Assembly: GCA_013397455.1 (NCBI GenBank)
Contig: VYZB01000014.1
Span: forward strand, 1-64,000
Direction of reading: 5' to 3'
Source: Crotophaga sulcirostris
Taxonomy: Eukaryota > Chordata > Aves > Cuculiformes > Crotophagidae
Length of the DNA stretch: 64,000 nt
Both the position numbers and the translations under genes were made by a program. Positions 62,541 through 64,000 of this stretch are shown here, in pieces (positions within the stretch are counted from its first letter, which is position 1; each line of letters begins with the position of its first letter). A model generated the notes under the pieces. That model saw nothing but the letters and a program-made list of their open reading frames with translations, was not told the origin of the DNA and searched no databases.

Positions 62541-64000
62541 ATGTTGCTTGTTCCTTGCTGGCTTTGGCCACAGGGCTAGGAAAGGCAGTGTAACAACACA
62601 GTCCCTCCAGCGCTGGCAGACTGGGCTCTGCCTTCCCACTGGAAGTCACGACGTAGCTGCTATCAGGCTGTTGTGAGAAACTGCAGGTTTCTTTCTCTTG
62701 CAGGGACTGACTGATGCTGATTTTGGGAGGGTTACTTCCTGGTGGGGAGCTTGACCGAGCACATTCCTCTGCTTCCAGCTCATTGTGGGACACTGTTATT
62801 TTGGCACGTTTTGCAAACAGGACTGGCAGGCACCCAGGTCTTGGTGTCCAGGCACATCCCAGAGCTCCTGAGCCAGCAGCTATAAAATCTACTGCTGTGG
62901 CACGGCCCTTGTCATGGCAAGGTGTCTCAGCAGGGTCTCTGAACCACCACAGCATCCAGTGCTTGCTCCAGCCCAGTGCCCATCCCCACTGCTCCCTCTT
63001 TGCTGCTCTGCCACCCTTGTCCAGCCCCCCATATGCACTTGCCCAGGGGTGAGCAGGTTTTTCAAGTGAAGCTATGAGCTTGTATTACTCCTGGTCCCTG
63101 GCCAAAACCATACCTGATTTGACTATCGTATTGCAAAGGACTCTAAGAAATATCAAGTTATTGGTATAGCATTTCATTACTGTTCTTTTGACCTTTACAA
63201 GTCTGTGGCATTTCTTAGGCTAAAGTGGAGCTGAGGGTGGGTGCTCGTGGCCACTCTCACAAGGGAAACCAGGAGCCCTGGGGATTTTTGACAATAGCAA
63301 TTTGTAAATTTAGTCTTGCAGAAGGAGGCTAGGCTCTTGGTCTGGGTATGGGGCCAGGCTCACGTTACTGCAGCTCCCGTGCCGCTCTCAGGGAGCACAA
63401 ACCAGGTGGCCACTTTGCTGCCTAGTCGAGTGGAAAATTGCAAATGCTTCAAATAGCATTTGGTGTTATTTTATTCATAAAGAAAACACAATTTGACACA
63501 GATGAGTACTGCACTGACCTCTGCCTGCCTTTGTCACCAGGGCTGCTCCCTTCTCAAACCCTCGTGGTGGGGTTGGCCCCAGAAGGCAAGCGCAGCCCTC
63601 CTGCAGCTGTGAAAGCTGGCAAATCGAGTCCAATTTTGCAGACTACCCAGAAAAACTGCAAAAGGAGCTGAAGTGGGAAGCAGCAGCGTGGGAAGGGGAC
63701 CTTGCTGGAATGCTAACCCTGAGGCAGGGACCCCTGCAAACTCCCTGCTGAAGCTGAGCAAATGCTGCTCCCTGGCTGCACAAAGTTCCACTGCTGGGGA
63801 GGTGGAATGCAACGCGTTAGACCTTAATTGAAAATTTCCTGCAGATTAATGACAGCAGTCAGTGATGTGGCTCAGCCCCCCAGCAGCCGGTGCACAAGGC
63901 TCATTTGTCAGCATTGAGGCTGACCAAGAAGTCTGACATCCTGCTGCGAAGGGCACGGGGAGGCTCTCAGCAGCTCCCCAACACAAACCGGAGCAGCACA
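62541..64000. other. no gene recognised
   Basis: End of the window. GC is moderate and the frames are short and unsupported. Confidence 0.4.

Noticed and set aside
1..64000. CRISPR arrays, tRNA/rRNA genes, bacterial operons
   Set aside because: None seen; spaced repeats are CR1 tails or microsatellites and genes are intron-bearing vertebrate genes.

Overview
This is vertebrate nuclear DNA, almost certainly from a bird. About twenty 5'-truncated CR1 LINE copies carry the usual avian 3' tail (ATTCTATGATTCTATGA), and genes are split into short exons with GT-AG introns. All three recognisable gene loci are on the minus strand. Exon boundaries were worked out by hand from splice motifs, reading phase and remembered family sequences; no search was run.

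Positions 1-12,000 are GC-rich and packed with CR1. They hold a tandem cluster of CD1-type, MHC class I-like antigen-presenting genes. One gene is complete (8,356-10,245; 351 codons). A second is cut by the window start (<1-4,806), and its introns are swollen by CR1 insertions. A third survives only as a broken alpha3 fragment (10,828-10,941) plus a duplicated flank (11,487-11,912, matching 5,388-5,884).

Positions 12,000-16,650 are a gene-poor junction: CR1 copies, an AT-rich microsatellite and a short telomere-like tract near 15,910. Positions 16,658-34,603 hold ACOX2, peroxisomal branched-chain/bile-acid acyl-CoA oxidase. It has 14 coding exons, 675 codons, a C-terminal SKL peroxisomal signal and a kept catalytic Glu. 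Its promoter and first non-coding exon are not identified; a 469-base N gap inside CR1 lies about 1.1 kb upstream.

Positions 42,046-47,281 hold the three coding exons of FAM107A (144 codons). Two candidate alternative 5' exons lie near 55.6 and 57.1 kb. The rest (47.3-64 kb) is intron or intergenic sequence with a few CR1 copies, in which I recognise no other gene.

ACOX2-FAM107A is the usual vertebrate neighbour pair. CD1 beside it is not what I would expect: in chicken, to my knowledge, CD1 lies next to the MHC on chromosome 16, and KCTD6 would be expected next to ACOX2. There is no N gap between the CD1 cluster and ACOX2. The linkage is either a real rearrangement or a contig chimera, and it is the main point to check. 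I see no bacterial-type system, CRISPR array, tRNA or rRNA gene.
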